A stretch of DNA of 54,020 bases from Cyanobacteria bacterium SBLK (GTDB lineage Bacteria > Cyanobacteriota > Cyanobacteriia > Cyanobacteriales > Spirulinaceae), in the NCBI GenBank assembly GCA_017746715.1, contig JAGHZQ010000027.1, positions 1 through 54,020 of the forward strand. The letters run 5' to 3'. Position numbers and translations under genes: made by a program. Below, in pieces: positions 24,597 to 33,285 of this stretch (position 1 is its first letter; the number at the start of each line of letters is the position of its first letter). Under the pieces are notes generated by a model. The model worked only from the letters and a program-made list of their open reading frames with translations. It did no database searches and was not told where the DNA came from.

Positions 24597-25383
24597 GAAT
24601 CTGAATGAAGTATTTAACAGTGGACTGGGCTATCGGAATCAGCATCAGCGATCGGATTCAGCTCTCAGTCGAGGCTCAGTTAAGCCATGTATTCAGTTAT
24701 CCTACTGAAGGGTTTTCTGAGAACTGGGTAAAACCTAGATTTTCTTAAGAATTAAAAACCGTTTAATTAATAAAGATTCTTATTATTGAAGCGATCGATG
24801 ACACCGTTATAATCGATTACTTCCTTTGATAAGATTGCTATTGAGGATATTTTTAAGACGATCGCTATCGAGAATTATTTTCATTACATCATCGAGAAAG
24901 TTGGGGGCAAATTTGTCAGTTACCGGACTTCGCGAATTGTTTGATTATCATCTGCTTAATAAAACGAAAAAATGAAATGGATTCAAGCAAACAAAGTTTA
25001 TTAAGCAAACCTATTGTTGTTTATTTGCGAACGTAACGGATATGTAACGCATTTCTAATTTTCTTGTAGATCCCTGTAGCGACGATCGCCTTCGCTAGAT
25101 TCTCCGTTTACAATTCAATGTTAACAGTGGACAATTTGCTATTTACTTATCTATTCATCTACTCGCTAGAGATAGCACTCGCTGTAGGAGTCACTAGGGA
25201 TGGTGCATGCGTGCGAATTCAAAAGTGATGTTAGCTTGAGAGATAACAATATTCGGTATCTTAGCCTAGCGAAAGCAAGGCTGTATTTCTAATCATTTCA
25301 GATATCTTTGGTCGAGACATCCGTGCCAGACTGGATTAACTCATTATTTTGTTAACCTATCCATCCATATTTGAGGTAATTTG
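24597..25383. promoter_or_regulatory. divergent regulatory region between hyp cluster and hupS
   Basis: No plausible gene on either strand. The DNA is AT-rich with a few HIP1-like octamers and must hold the promoters for both the hup genes and the extended hyp genes. Visible signals: a GTAACG-N5-GTAACG direct repeat at 25033-25049 (11-bp period, one helical turn, as for many response regulators), and a hupS Shine-Dalgarno (GAGG at 25373-25376). I found no clear GTA-N8-TAC NtcA site. Promoter positions cannot be fixed by eye. Confidence 0.5.
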
Positions 25384-26346
25384 ATGGCTAACGTGTTGTG
25401 GCTCCAGGGCGGTGCTTGCTCTGGAAACACCATGTCGTTTCTCAACGCGGAAGAACCCAGCGTTTGCGACTTGGTGACAGATTTTGGTATTAATGTTCTA
25501 TGGCATCCCTCCTTAGGTATGGAGTTGGGCGATAACCTACAGCGACTGCTGCATGGTTGCATTTCGGGCGAAACATCTCTGGATATTTTGGTATTTGAGG
25601 GCAGCGTCATTAATGCCCCCAATGGCACGGGGGAATGGAATCGTTTTGCCGATCGCCCCATGAAAGACTGGCTTCAAGATTTAGCTGGAGTGGCTAAGTT
25701 TGTCGTAGCGGTGGGAGATTGCGCGACTTGGGGAGGAATTCCGGCGATGGCCCCCAACCCTTCCCAGTCGGAAGGACTGCAATTTCTCAAGCGCAAGGCC
25801 GGTGGATTTTTAGGAACGGATTATAAGTCTCAAGCAGGATTTCCGGTAATTAACATTCCGGGCTGTCCGGCGCACCCCGATTGGATGACGCAGATTTTAG
25901 TGGCGATCGCCACCGGTCGCCTCGACGACATCACCCTCGACGAGTTCAACCGACCCCAAACCTTTTTCAAGAGCTTCACCCAGACCGGTTGCACCCGCAA
26001 TATTCACTTTGCCTACAAAGCCTCCAGCGAAGAATTCAGCCAGCGATCGGGTTGCCTTTACTACGACTTGGGCTGTCGCGGACCCATGACCCACTCCTCG
26101 TGCAACCGCATTCTTTGGAATCGGGTCTCATCTAAAACCCGTGCCGGAATGCCTTGTTTGGGCTGCACCGAGCCGGAATTTCCCTTCCACGACCTCGCAC
26201 CGGGTACCGTCTTTAAGACTCAGACGATTATGGGCGTTCCCAAAGAGTTACCCTCGGGGGTCAACAAAAAAGACTATGCCTTACTCACGGTCATCGCCAA
26301 AGATGCCATGCCGGCTTGGGCCGAAGAAGATATCTTCACGGTCTAG
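25384..26346 (+). CDS. hupS: uptake [NiFe]-hydrogenase small subunit HupS
   Basis: 320 aa from the ATG at 25384 (a TTG one codon earlier is ignored). It begins MANVLWLQGGACSGNTMSFL with no Tat signal peptide, as is usual for cyanobacterial HupS, so the enzyme faces the cytoplasm. Cysteines for three Fe-S clusters are seen: QGGACSGNT and GDCATWGG and GCPAHPDW (proximal), TGCTRN.. with CLYYDLGCRGP (distal), CNRILWN and CLGCTEPEFPF (medial). It carries electrons from the H2-oxidising site in HupL. It is first in hupS-hupL-hupW and divergent from the hyp cluster. Confidence 0.97.
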   Translation: MANVLWLQGGACSGNTMSFLNAEEPSVCDLVTDFGINVLWHPSLGMELGDNLQRLLHGCISGETSLDILVFEGSVINAPNGTGEWNRFADRPMKDWLQDLAGVAKFVVAVGDCATWGGIPAMAPNPSQSEGLQFLKRKAGGFLGTDYKSQAGFPVINIPGCPAHPDWMTQILVAIATGRLDDITLDEFNRPQTFFKSFTQTGCTRNIHFAYKASSEEFSQRSGCLYYDLGCRGPMTHSSCNRILWNRVSSKTRAGMPCLGCTEPEFPFHDLAPGTVFKTQTIMGVPKELPSGVNKKDYALLTVIAKDAMPAWAEEDIFTV

Positions 26347-26516
26347 ACGCTATCAATTCAAAATTCAAAATTATCAATTCAAAATAGCGATCGCTGAAAG
26401 GCTCAAACCCATCATTGATTGAAGATCGCCGATTTTTCAAATTCAGTGGGAGTCTGTATTTTTTGAACTTTGAATTTTGAATTCAAAAATTGTTCGCTTT
26501 ATTTCTAAATCCTTCC
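26347..26516. repeat. hupS-hupL spacer with AATTCAAAAT repeats
   Basis: Near 26354-26385 the unit AATTCAAAAT occurs three times. At about 26456-26491 the inverted form (TTTTTTGAACTTTGAATT, then TTTTGAATTC) stands just before hupL. The two arms can pair into a long AT-rich stem with a ~75-nt loop. The string is also found at 20810-20844. Confidence 0.7.
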
Positions 26517-28124
26517 ATGACAGCAACCTCTGTAATTCAAACCCTAGACATCTCTCCAGTTGGTAGAGTTGAGGGCGATCTAGACGTGCGCGTTGATATC
26601 CGCGACGGCCAAGTGGTCAACGCGTGGACTCGGGCGGAACTCTTTCGAGGCTTTGAGATTATTCTCAAGGGCAAAGACCCCCAAGCGGGACTGATTGTGA
26701 CTCCTCGCGCCTGTGGCATTTGCGGCGGCTCTCACCTCACCTGTGCCTCTTGGGCACTCGATACGGCTTGGGGCACTGAAGTTCCCCGAAATGCCATCTT
26801 GGCACGCAACCTAGGGCAACTTGCCGAGTCGATCCAGAGCATTCCTCGCTACTTTTACGGGCTTTATGCCATTGACCTGACAAACAAAAAGTATCGGAAT
26901 AGTTCCTTCTACGAAGAAGCCTGCCGTCGTTTTGCCCCCTATACCGGTACTTCCTACGAACAAGGCGTAACGATTTCCGGTAAGCCGGTGGAGATCTATG
27001 CACTGCTGGGGGGACAGTGGCCCCACTCCAGCTACATGGTGCCGGGGGGCGTAATGTGCGCGCCAACCCTCACCGACATCACCCGCGCCCGATCTATTTT
27101 GGAATATTTCCGCACCAACTGGCTGGAGCCGATGTGGCTGGGCTGTTCTTTGGAGCGCTACGAACAGATCCGGACCTACGATGATTTTATGGCTTGGATT
27201 GACGAGAAGCCCGAACATGCTAACTCGGATCTGGGTTTCTACTGGCGCATGGGTCTGGATATCGGGCTGGATACTTACGGTGGCGGTTGCGGTCGCTATG
27301 TCACTTGGGGATATCTACCCCACGAAGATCGCTACCAAAAACCCACGATCGAGGGTCGCAATCGCGCCGTCATCATGAAAAGCGGCGTTTACGACAGCTT
27401 TACCGATACCCACCAACTAATGCGGCAGGATTTGGCACGGGAAAACACCAGCCATGCTTGGTACGATGAGGGGGCAAACGACATTCACCCTTTCGATCGC
27501 ACGGTTGCACCCGTCCAGAATAACCATCCGGACTTTGAAGGATCTTACTCTTGGTCTACGGCGGTGCGTCACATCGAGTCGGGCCGTTTGGAAGCTGGCG
27601 CGTTGGCGCGACAGTTGGTTGCGGGAGGTCGTCATGGTGAAGACTGGCAACATCACGATGGCTTCATTTTGGATGCTTTCAAGAAAATGGGCGGCCCCAG
27701 CATTCACCTGCGTCAACTCGCTCGCGTTCACGAGATTGTTAAACTTTATCGTCAGGCCGAGCGCTGCCTGCAAGAGTTTAAACTCAAGGATCCTTTCTAT
27801 ATTAAGCCCAAAGAGACGGACGGCCGCGGCTGGGGCGCAACTGAAGCCGCACGAGGCGCGCTCTGCCACTGGATTGAGGTCGAAGGCGGCAAAATTAAGA
27901 ACTACCAAATTATTGCGCCTACGACTTGGAACGTGGGTCCCCGGGACGGCGAAGGCGTACGCGGCCCCATCGAGGAAGCCCTAATCGGCACCCCCATCGC
28001 CGACCCGACAGATCCCGTTGAGGTGGGCCATGTGGCTCGCTCTTTTGATTCTTGCTTGGTCTGCACCGTCCACGCTCACGATAGCAAAACCGGTGAAGAA
28101 CTCGCCCGTTTCAGAACCTCATAA
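26517..28124 (+). CDS. hupL: uptake [NiFe]-hydrogenase large subunit HupL (precursor)
   Basis: 535 aa from the ATG at 26517 (MTATSVIQTLDISPVGRVEG); nine upstream codons in frame are AT-rich repeat. The NiFe active site is provided by RACGICGGSHL (L1, about residues 64-74) and DSCLVCTVHAHD (L2). HupW should cut after the His of CTVH, releasing a 16-residue tail that starts AHDSKTGEE. The gene is continuous: no XisC-type element interrupts it, unlike in some heterocystous strains. It oxidises H2, typically that made by nitrogenase. Confidence 0.97.
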   Translation: MTATSVIQTLDISPVGRVEGDLDVRVDIRDGQVVNAWTRAELFRGFEIILKGKDPQAGLIVTPRACGICGGSHLTCASWALDTAWGTEVPRNAILARNLGQLAESIQSIPRYFYGLYAIDLTNKKYRNSSFYEEACRRFAPYTGTSYEQGVTISGKPVEIYALLGGQWPHSSYMVPGGVMCAPTLTDITRARSILEYFRTNWLEPMWLGCSLERYEQIRTYDDFMAWIDEKPEHANSDLGFYWRMGLDIGLDTYGGGCGRYVTWGYLPHEDRYQKPTIEGRNRAVIMKSGVYDSFTDTHQLMRQDLARENTSHAWYDEGANDIHPFDRTVAPVQNNHPDFEGSYSWSTAVRHIESGRLEAGALARQLVAGGRHGEDWQHHDGFILDAFKKMGGPSIHLRQLARVHEIVKLYRQAERCLQEFKLKDPFYIKPKETDGRGWGATEAARGALCHWIEVEGGKIKNYQIIAPTTWNVGPRDGEGVRGPIEEALIGTPIADPTDPVEVGHVARSFDSCLVCTVHAHDSKTGEELARFRTS

Positions 28125-28162
28125 AACTTGTCGGTCGGGTGATGCAATCCGATCTATTTCTC

Positions 28163-28198
28163 ACTATCGAACCCGCGTATTTTTTGGGGTTCGATAGT
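28163..28198 (+). terminator. hairpin between hupL and hupW
   Basis: ACTATCGAACCC (28163-28174) and GGGTTCGATAGT (28187-28198) form a perfect 12-bp stem with a 12-nt loop, followed by TCTCTTTT. It looks like an intrinsic terminator or an mRNA-stabilising hairpin 39 bp after the hupL stop and 30 bp before hupW. Confidence 0.75.
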
Positions 28199-28227
28199 TC
28201 TCTTTTAACTATTTAAAACCCTTCCCA

Positions 28228-28725
28228 ATGCTCACTATTATTGGTTGCGGCAACCTCAACCGCTCGGATGATGCCGTCGGCGTTCTGCTTGCCCAGCGAC
28301 TTCAGCAGCACCTGAGCAAAAACCCCCTTCCTCGAGTCCGGGTTTTCGATTGCGGCACGGCAGGTGTTGATGTTATGTTTCGCGCTCGGGGGAGCAACGA
28401 ACTGATTGTTGTTGATGCGAGTCGTACCGGATCCGAACCCGGTGCAATTTATCAAGTCCCCGGAGAGGTATTGGCTCAACTTCCCGAGCCGAGCTCCAAT
28501 CTGCATGACTTTCGCTGGGATCATGCGATCGCAGTCGGACAGCGCATTTATCGAGACAGTTTCCCCAAGCAGGTTACAGTATATTTAATCGAGGCTCAAA
28601 CGCTAGATTTTGGCTGGGTGCTGTCATCTGCCGTTGCCACAGCCGCCGACCGGGTCTTCGAGCAAATCTATAGTCAATGCCAACACTATGCGAAGAATTC
28701 CACCGACTGCTCGCCAGAGAGTTGA
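28228..28725 (+). CDS. hupW: uptake hydrogenase maturation endopeptidase HupW
   Basis: 165 aa, the usual size. It begins MLTIIGCGNLNRSDDAVG, the HybD/HycI fold in which the Asp of the RSDD segment, a second Asp (FDCGTAGVDVMF) and a His (NLHDFRWDHAIA) hold the nickel of the substrate. It removes the C-terminal peptide of HupL after nickel insertion. It lies 103 bp after hupL behind a hairpin, an arrangement known from filamentous non-heterocystous strains. It converges on the dioxygenase-like gene, 25 bp away. Confidence 0.95.
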   Translation: MLTIIGCGNLNRSDDAVGVLLAQRLQQHLSKNPLPRVRVFDCGTAGVDVMFRARGSNELIVVDASRTGSEPGAIYQVPGEVLAQLPEPSSNLHDFRWDHAIAVGQRIYRDSFPKQVTVYLIEAQTLDFGWVLSSAVATAADRVFEQIYSQCQHYAKNSTDCSPES

Positions 28726-28750
28726 TGCTTTGCAGCCTCATCGAGAAGTT

Positions 28751-29596
28751 CTAAGCTGGCGTTCGATTGATTGTGCTATCGGATGGTAACAATCTTGCAT
28801 TCTTAATGGATTCGGGTGGCATTATGTCGCTCTCGCTGATGGTATACGTAATCCGAGGATAGATAAAGTCCGTTTCCTTGTTCTCTTGACGCCGCAGGTT
28901 ATAAAACTCGTGCCTTTCCTCTTCGCCGGCCAGTGTCAGGCGTGTATTGTCCAAAAAATAGACATGTTCGTCGGAAAACCGCATGAGGGTCTTTGAGGTT
29001 CGATAGGTAATTCCCAACCATTCGTTATCGGTGTCCTGACTGGATGCGTCCAGCACGATCTTGTGCTTGAGCCGTCGGTTGGTATCAATAGAGAACGCGA
29101 CAACACTATTGTGACCCAAGGGGATCTCGGTACGATCGCCGCCAGGCTTCTTTGATTCGACGAGCAGTTTCCTCGGTGGGTTCGCGCGCTCGGGGTATTT
29201 GTAGCAAGAGAAAATAGCGATAAACGATTCGTCTGCCAGATCTAGGGCTTGGTCGGAGTGACTGCCCATTTTGGCGTATGCGTTCGTGTAGCGTTCGATG
29301 AGAGCATTATTGAAGCTAACCGAAAGCGATGCAGTTTGTTGAATCTGCCGTGCTAAGCGATCGTGCACGGGCTGGAATCGTTGCGCCGGAGTCCTATATT
29401 GGGTAGTAGTGCGGACGATCGGGATGCGACCCGTCTCGTCGATATCGAGCAGTACGGCGCCTTGCCTGCCTTTTCCCACATCTTCGAGCCTGGCCGATGC
29501 AAGCAACTCCTCAAAAAGATTGCCTTCACTCAGCAATGCGTAGGAGCGAATCTCGTCTGTTATTTTAGATTCGGGGGGCACTGTAATCTCCTGCAT
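28751..29596 (-). CDS. AlkB-like 2OG-Fe(II) dioxygenase candidate, second of pair
   Basis: 281 aa; I do not recognise a named family. The middle reads FNNALIERYTNAYAKMGSHSDQALDL, then IPLGHNSVVAFSIDTNRRLKHKI and EWLGITYRTSK. This fits the double-stranded beta-helix of AlkB-type oxygenases: H113-x-D115 and H178 as iron ligands and R199, placed 21 residues after the second His as in E. coli AlkB (H187/R210), for 2-oxoglutarate. The position of AlkB R204 is W193 here, so 2-oxoglutarate binding may differ. Its start overlaps the upstream gene by 32 bp, meaning translational coupling. It has no signal peptide. The substrate is unknown; confidence in the fold is moderate. Confidence 0.65.
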   Translation of the reverse strand: MQEITVPPESKITDEIRSYALLSEGNLFEELLASARLEDVGKGRQGAVLLDIDETGRIPIVRTTTQYRTPAQRFQPVHDRLARQIQQTASLSVSFNNALIERYTNAYAKMGSHSDQALDLADESFIAIFSCYKYPERANPPRKLLVESKKPGGDRTEIPLGHNSVVAFSIDTNRRLKHKIVLDASSQDTDNEWLGITYRTSKTLMRFSDEHVYFLDNTRLTLAGEEERHEFYNLRRQENKETDFIYPRITYTISESDIMPPESIKNARLLPSDSTINRTPA

Positions 29597-30818
29597 TCAT
29601 GCTGAAGAGGAAGCGATCGCCGTAATCGATGAAAGATTGGGTCTTGTTCTCCTCCGCATACAACTTACGCAGATCCTTCATGCCCTCGAGAGTAGGCGGT
29701 ACGAGCGCCACCCGCCTTCCGTCCTGCTTGAGGAACGTGCGACCGTTCTGATGAACGGCCTCGGTACGCGAACAGCGAACCACATACCCCAAGCGAGTCG
29801 GGAGTAACTTGGCATCTAGCATCGACGGCCGGATCTCGTGGGTATACAATCGGTTCGCAGACAGGGGCATGAAGAATACGGAGTTGGGGTACAGGGTCAA
29901 GGCGAACTGAGGGGGGAGGGCGCATCCGGAGCGTTCCGAGACCGACTTTTTGAGACGAAAATGCAGCTTGGTCAGTCCGCTAATTCCTTTATAGCCGTAA
30001 TCAAAGCCATCTGCTAGGGGTTGGAGCTTATCGAGTCCGTCATAGAAGGTGCAAAACGCCATGATGCCATCGATCGGCATGTCTTTGGTCTTATCTGCGT
30101 GGGCCGAGATCTTGGCCTTGGACTGCTTTTGCGCGGTAGCGGTATTCGCGAGAGTGTTGTGGTAAATCTGCGCCAAGACGTGATTCAATGGCGCATGGTT
30201 CTGGAATATGCGGGCGGCCTCTTGGTTTAGGGCATCGACGATGTACTTGTCGGTCGCGCGAAAGTTCTCGGTCGGGCCCGATAGATTGGTGGAGCATCTG
30301 AGCAGGTGGAAGTGCAGTTCTTCACCGTCCTGCTCCACGGGGGTGAGATAGATTCCCGTGCGACGGGCCGTCCCGGACTTGGTGGATTCCGTGAGGGACT
30401 GAAACTCGTGCTCCGCACAGATTCGATTGAAGTAATCGAAGTTGGGGTCGAAAAAGCGCCGATAGTACGCGCCAATGCCATGGGCGAGGAGGGGAATCCG
30501 TCCCGAGTCTACCCGCGTCCGGGTCTGGCCGTCGTTATCCGGCTCGTTGTAACTGTGGGAAAGCTCCCGGATAATGAATACCCGCTCGGCTGCATTGAAA
30601 TTGTAGCGGCTGGCCTTAGATATATCGCCGCATAGATAAACGGTTTTCTGGGCGAGGTCGGGCAGACCCGAGGAAAGAGCGTCCGAGGAAAAATCGTCAA
30701 CCACGATCGCAGATCCGTAAAAGTCTGCGATCGCGCTTTCATCTTCTAATGGGGATAGCATGACAAGGAGGTTATTCGCATCGAAGAGGCGAGCTTCTGT
30801 TTTTTCTGTTGCATACAT
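29565..30818 (-). CDS. AlkB-like 2OG-Fe(II) dioxygenase candidate, first of pair
   Basis: 417 aa from the ATG at 30818, with GGAGGT 8 bp upstream. Not recognised as a named gene. Residues 1-~170 form an N-terminal domain of unknown kind. The C-terminal half has LNHVLAQIYHNTLANT..KISAHADKTKDMP, then LTLYPNSVFFMPLSANRLYTHEIRP and LPTRLGYVVRCSRTE. H240-x-D242, H327, R342 and R348 fit the AlkB pattern: the second His to the two Arg is 15 and 21 residues, and the Arg are six apart as in E. coli AlkB. The neighbouring 281-aa protein shows a similar order (N..L...Y.N, HxD, NSV.F, H.I), so the two look like diverged duplicates. Confidence 0.65.
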   Translation of the reverse strand: MYATEKTEARLFDANNLLVMLSPLEDESAIADFYGSAIVVDDFSSDALSSGLPDLAQKTVYLCGDISKASRYNFNAAERVFIIRELSHSYNEPDNDGQTRTRVDSGRIPLLAHGIGAYYRRFFDPNFDYFNRICAEHEFQSLTESTKSGTARRTGIYLTPVEQDGEELHFHLLRCSTNLSGPTENFRATDKYIVDALNQEAARIFQNHAPLNHVLAQIYHNTLANTATAQKQSKAKISAHADKTKDMPIDGIMAFCTFYDGLDKLQPLADGFDYGYKGISGLTKLHFRLKKSVSERSGCALPPQFALTLYPNSVFFMPLSANRLYTHEIRPSMLDAKLLPTRLGYVVRCSRTEAVHQNGRTFLKQDGRRVALVPPTLEGMKDLRKLYAEENKTQSFIDYGDRFLFSMNAGDYSAPRI

Positions 30819-30945
30819 GAAAATACACCTCCAAAATTCTATCTTTGCGCGGCTCTGAGTCGAGTTGACAGCAACAAGCGGCTTTGCCGTATTTCAGATG
30901 GCCCGCGCATCCTTCCGAGCTGAGAATCAATTCAATGATTTGTTC

Positions 30946-30951
30946 ATTATA
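30946..30951 (-). promoter_or_regulatory. TATAAT box for the dioxygenase pair
   Basis: A perfect TATAAT on the minus strand about 130 bp upstream of the 417-aa gene, in an otherwise gene-free spacer. No good -35 is seen at 16-18 bp, so the promoter may depend on an activator. Confidence 0.45.
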
Positions 30952-30981
30952 TCAGATTTTCACGGACAAAATGGGATGGAG

Positions 30982-31002
30982 TAGAGACATGTCTTGTCTC
31001 TA
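30982..31002. repeat. short hairpin repeat TAGAGACA / TGTCTCTA
   Basis: An 8-bp perfect stem with a 5-nt loop, related in design to the GCATGC-centred palindromes elsewhere in the window. Confidence 0.7.
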
Positions 31003-31051
31003 GCTTTGCGTGGCGTTTCGCTCATCCAAAAAGTCGCGACAGGTAGAGATG

Positions 31052-31115
31052 AGCGAAAGCGATCGCATGAGGGGTCGGAGTTGACCCCTCGGCGGTGAGA
31101 TGTATCGCTTTCGCT
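31052..31115. repeat. nested palindromic repeat
   Basis: AGCGAAAGCGAT (31052-31063) and ATCGCTTTCGCT (31104-31115) are perfect 12-bp inverted repeats. Inside, GAGGGGTC (31069-31076) pairs with GACCCCTC (31083-31090). It abuts and slightly enters the haemagglutinin remnant. Confidence 0.8.
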
Positions 31116-31217
31116 GAGGACAGAAATTAGCGCACCGTCGGTAATTTGGATGGTGGGCGCAGCGATCGCTATATTTCCTGCATCTCCTTGTCCAAAGGTT
31201 TCAGAAAAAATCGATAA
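31107..31217 (-). pseudogene. haemagglutinin-type TpsA remnant
   Basis: About 37 codons read SIFSETFGQGDAGNIAIAAPTIQITDGALISVLSES, a beta-helix segment typical of cyanobacterial FHA-type exoproteins (QGDAGNIxI, ITDGALISV). Nothing before or after it in this frame belongs to the family, so it is a short fragment, cut by the palindromic repeat at 31052-31115. It explains part of the 544-bp gap between the dioxygenase pair and uup; the rest holds repeats only. Confidence 0.75.
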
Positions 31218-31362
31218 TTTAGACTTTTTGGAAATTGGGAGATTTGTATAGTATTTTATGAGATGAGTGAGTTTTGCCATCGCAATCCTCTCGATATCGC
31301 AACAATGACAACAAGATAATGTCATAATAAAATGATGGTAATTTTCCCGTTATCGAGCAATT

Positions 31363-33285
31363 ATGACCATTCTCACCTTGCAAGGCATCAAAAAAGATTT
31401 TGGCATTAAAGAAATCCTGCGGGAAGCCAGCTTAAGCATTGAAGAAGGGGATAAAGTGGGTTTGATCGGGGTCAATGGTTCGGGTAAATCCACCCTGTTG
31501 AAAATGATTGCCGGGATCGAGTCCATTGATGGGGGGAAACGCACAATGCGATCGGGAGCGAGAATCGTTTATTTACCCCAACAGCCAGATGTCAATGAAG
31601 ATTGTACCGTCCTCGAACAAGTTTTCGCCGATAGCAGCGAACAAATGACATTAGTGCGAGAGTACGAAGCGCTCTCTCTCAAACTCTCCCGAGCTACGGA
31701 GAAGGAGATCGATCGCCTGACTTCTCGTTTAGGAGCGATCGGTGAGAAAATGGAGGCGACGGGAGCGTGGGAGTTGGAAACAAAGGCAAAAATCGTCCTC
31801 AGCAAGCTGGGAATTACCGATTTTGATGCGCGAGTCGGAGATCTTTCCGGAGGCTATCGCAAGCGTATCGCCCTCGCCACTGCATTGCTCTCAGAACCCG
31901 ATTTACTCCTCGCAGACGAACCCACCAACCACCTCGACGCGGAATCGGTGGAATGGTTGCAAAATTACCTCCAGAACTTTCACGGGGCGTTATTGCTCAT
32001 CACTCACGATCGCTATTTCCTCGATCGCGTCACCAATCGCATTTTAGAGATCGATCTCGGCGATCTCTACGGTTACGCGGGCAATTATTCCTATTACCTC
32101 GAGAAAAAAGCCCTCGCGGAAGAATCCGCAGCCAGCAGCCAACGCAAACATCAAGGGGTCTTGCGGCGGGAATTGGAATGGTTGAAACGCGGACCCAAAG
32201 CACGAAGTACCAAACAAAAAGCGCGGATCGATCGCATCCATGCAATGCAAGAGACCTCGTTTAAAGCGGTGAAAGGCAAGGTAGACATCGATACCCCCGG
32301 ACGACGCATCGGTAAAAAGGTCATCGAACTGGAAAAAGTGAGCAAATCCTATGGCGATCGCGTTCTCATCCAAGATTTTTCCCACGAGTTCAGTCCGGAA
32401 GATCGCATCGGGATTATTGGGGGCAACGGTGCGGGAAAATCAACGTTAATGAATATTATGACCGGACGCATCCCCCCAGACGCGGGCAAGGTAGAAATCG
32501 GCGAGACCATTCATATCGGTTATTTCGACCAGCATTCCGAGGATATCCTCTCGGCTTTAGAGGAAAATCGGCGCGTTATCGATTATATTAAAGATGTGGC
32601 AGCATACGTGCAAACTGCAGACGGAACGCAAATTAGCGCCTCGCAAATGCTGGAACGCTTCCTCTTTCCGCCCAATCAACAGTATGCCCCCATTCACAAA
32701 CTTTCGGGAGGGGAAAAGCGGCGTTTATTTTTGCTCAAAGTATTGATGAGTGCGCCTAATGTTCTGATTCTCGACGAACCGACGAACGATCTCGACGTAC
32801 AAACTTTGGCGGTGTTAGAAGAATATTTGGAAGATTTCAAAGGGTGCGCGATCGCGGTTTCTCACGATCGCTATTTCCTCGATCGCGTAGTAGATTTTAT
32901 CTTTGCGATCGAACCCGGAGGAAAATTGCGCCAATATCCGGGCAATTATTCGGTTTATTTGGATTACAAACAAGCGGAAGACCTCAAAGCAAAAGAACAA
33001 ATCCCAGCAGTTAAGAAAACTAAAGAAACCTCGCAAAAACAATCTAAACCGCAAAATCGTTCTCGCCGTCTTTCTAATTATCAACGTCGGGAACTGGCAC
33101 AATTAGAAGAGAAAATTCCCGAACTCGAAGGGCAAAAAAGCGAGTTAGAACATCAAATTTATAACGATCCGCCGGCAGGGTACACAAAGTTACAAGAACT
33201 GACCGATCGCTTGGCAAAACTTAATGAAGAAATTGAAGTGGCGACAGAACGATGGTTAGAATTAGCCGAGTTGAATGATAATTAA
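31363..33285 (+). CDS. uup: ABC-F ATPase, Uup type
   Basis: 640 aa with two ABC domains and no membrane segments. Domain 1: GVNGSGKST (about 41-49), signature LSGGYRKR, Walker B LLLADEPTNHLD. Domain 2: GGNGAGKST (about 350), LSGGEKRR, LILDEPTNDLD. After ~530 there is a linker rich in K and Q, then a coiled-coil (NYQRRELAQLEEKIPELEGQ) typical of the Uup C-terminal DNA-binding domain. ABC-F proteins act on ribosomes; Uup also affects transposon precise excision and branched-DNA intermediates. It is a single gene with no obvious operon partner. Confidence 0.92.
   Translation: MTILTLQGIKKDFGIKEILREASLSIEEGDKVGLIGVNGSGKSTLLKMIAGIESIDGGKRTMRSGARIVYLPQQPDVNEDCTVLEQVFADSSEQMTLVREYEALSLKLSRATEKEIDRLTSRLGAIGEKMEATGAWELETKAKIVLSKLGITDFDARVGDLSGGYRKRIALATALLSEPDLLLADEPTNHLDAESVEWLQNYLQNFHGALLLITHDRYFLDRVTNRILEIDLGDLYGYAGNYSYYLEKKALAEESAASSQRKHQGVLRRELEWLKRGPKARSTKQKARIDRIHAMQETSFKAVKGKVDIDTPGRRIGKKVIELEKVSKSYGDRVLIQDFSHEFSPEDRIGIIGGNGAGKSTLMNIMTGRIPPDAGKVEIGETIHIGYFDQHSEDILSALEENRRVIDYIKDVAAYVQTADGTQISASQMLERFLFPPNQQYAPIHKLSGGEKRRLFLLKVLMSAPNVLILDEPTNDLDVQTLAVLEEYLEDFKGCAIAVSHDRYFLDRVVDFIFAIEPGGKLRQYPGNYSVYLDYKQAEDLKAKEQIPAVKKTKETSQKQSKPQNRSRRLSNYQRRELAQLEEKIPELEGQKSELEHQIYNDPPAGYTKLQELTDRLAKLNEEIEVATERWLELAELNDN

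Noticed and set aside
26490..26516. Upstream in-frame start for hupL
   Set aside because: The nine extra codons come from the AT-rich spacer repeat; HupL proteins begin near MTATSVIQTLDIS.
30960..31325. 121-codon minus-strand frame as a real gene
   Set aside because: Only about 37 codons resemble a haemagglutinin; both ends are repeats, so it was called a remnant.
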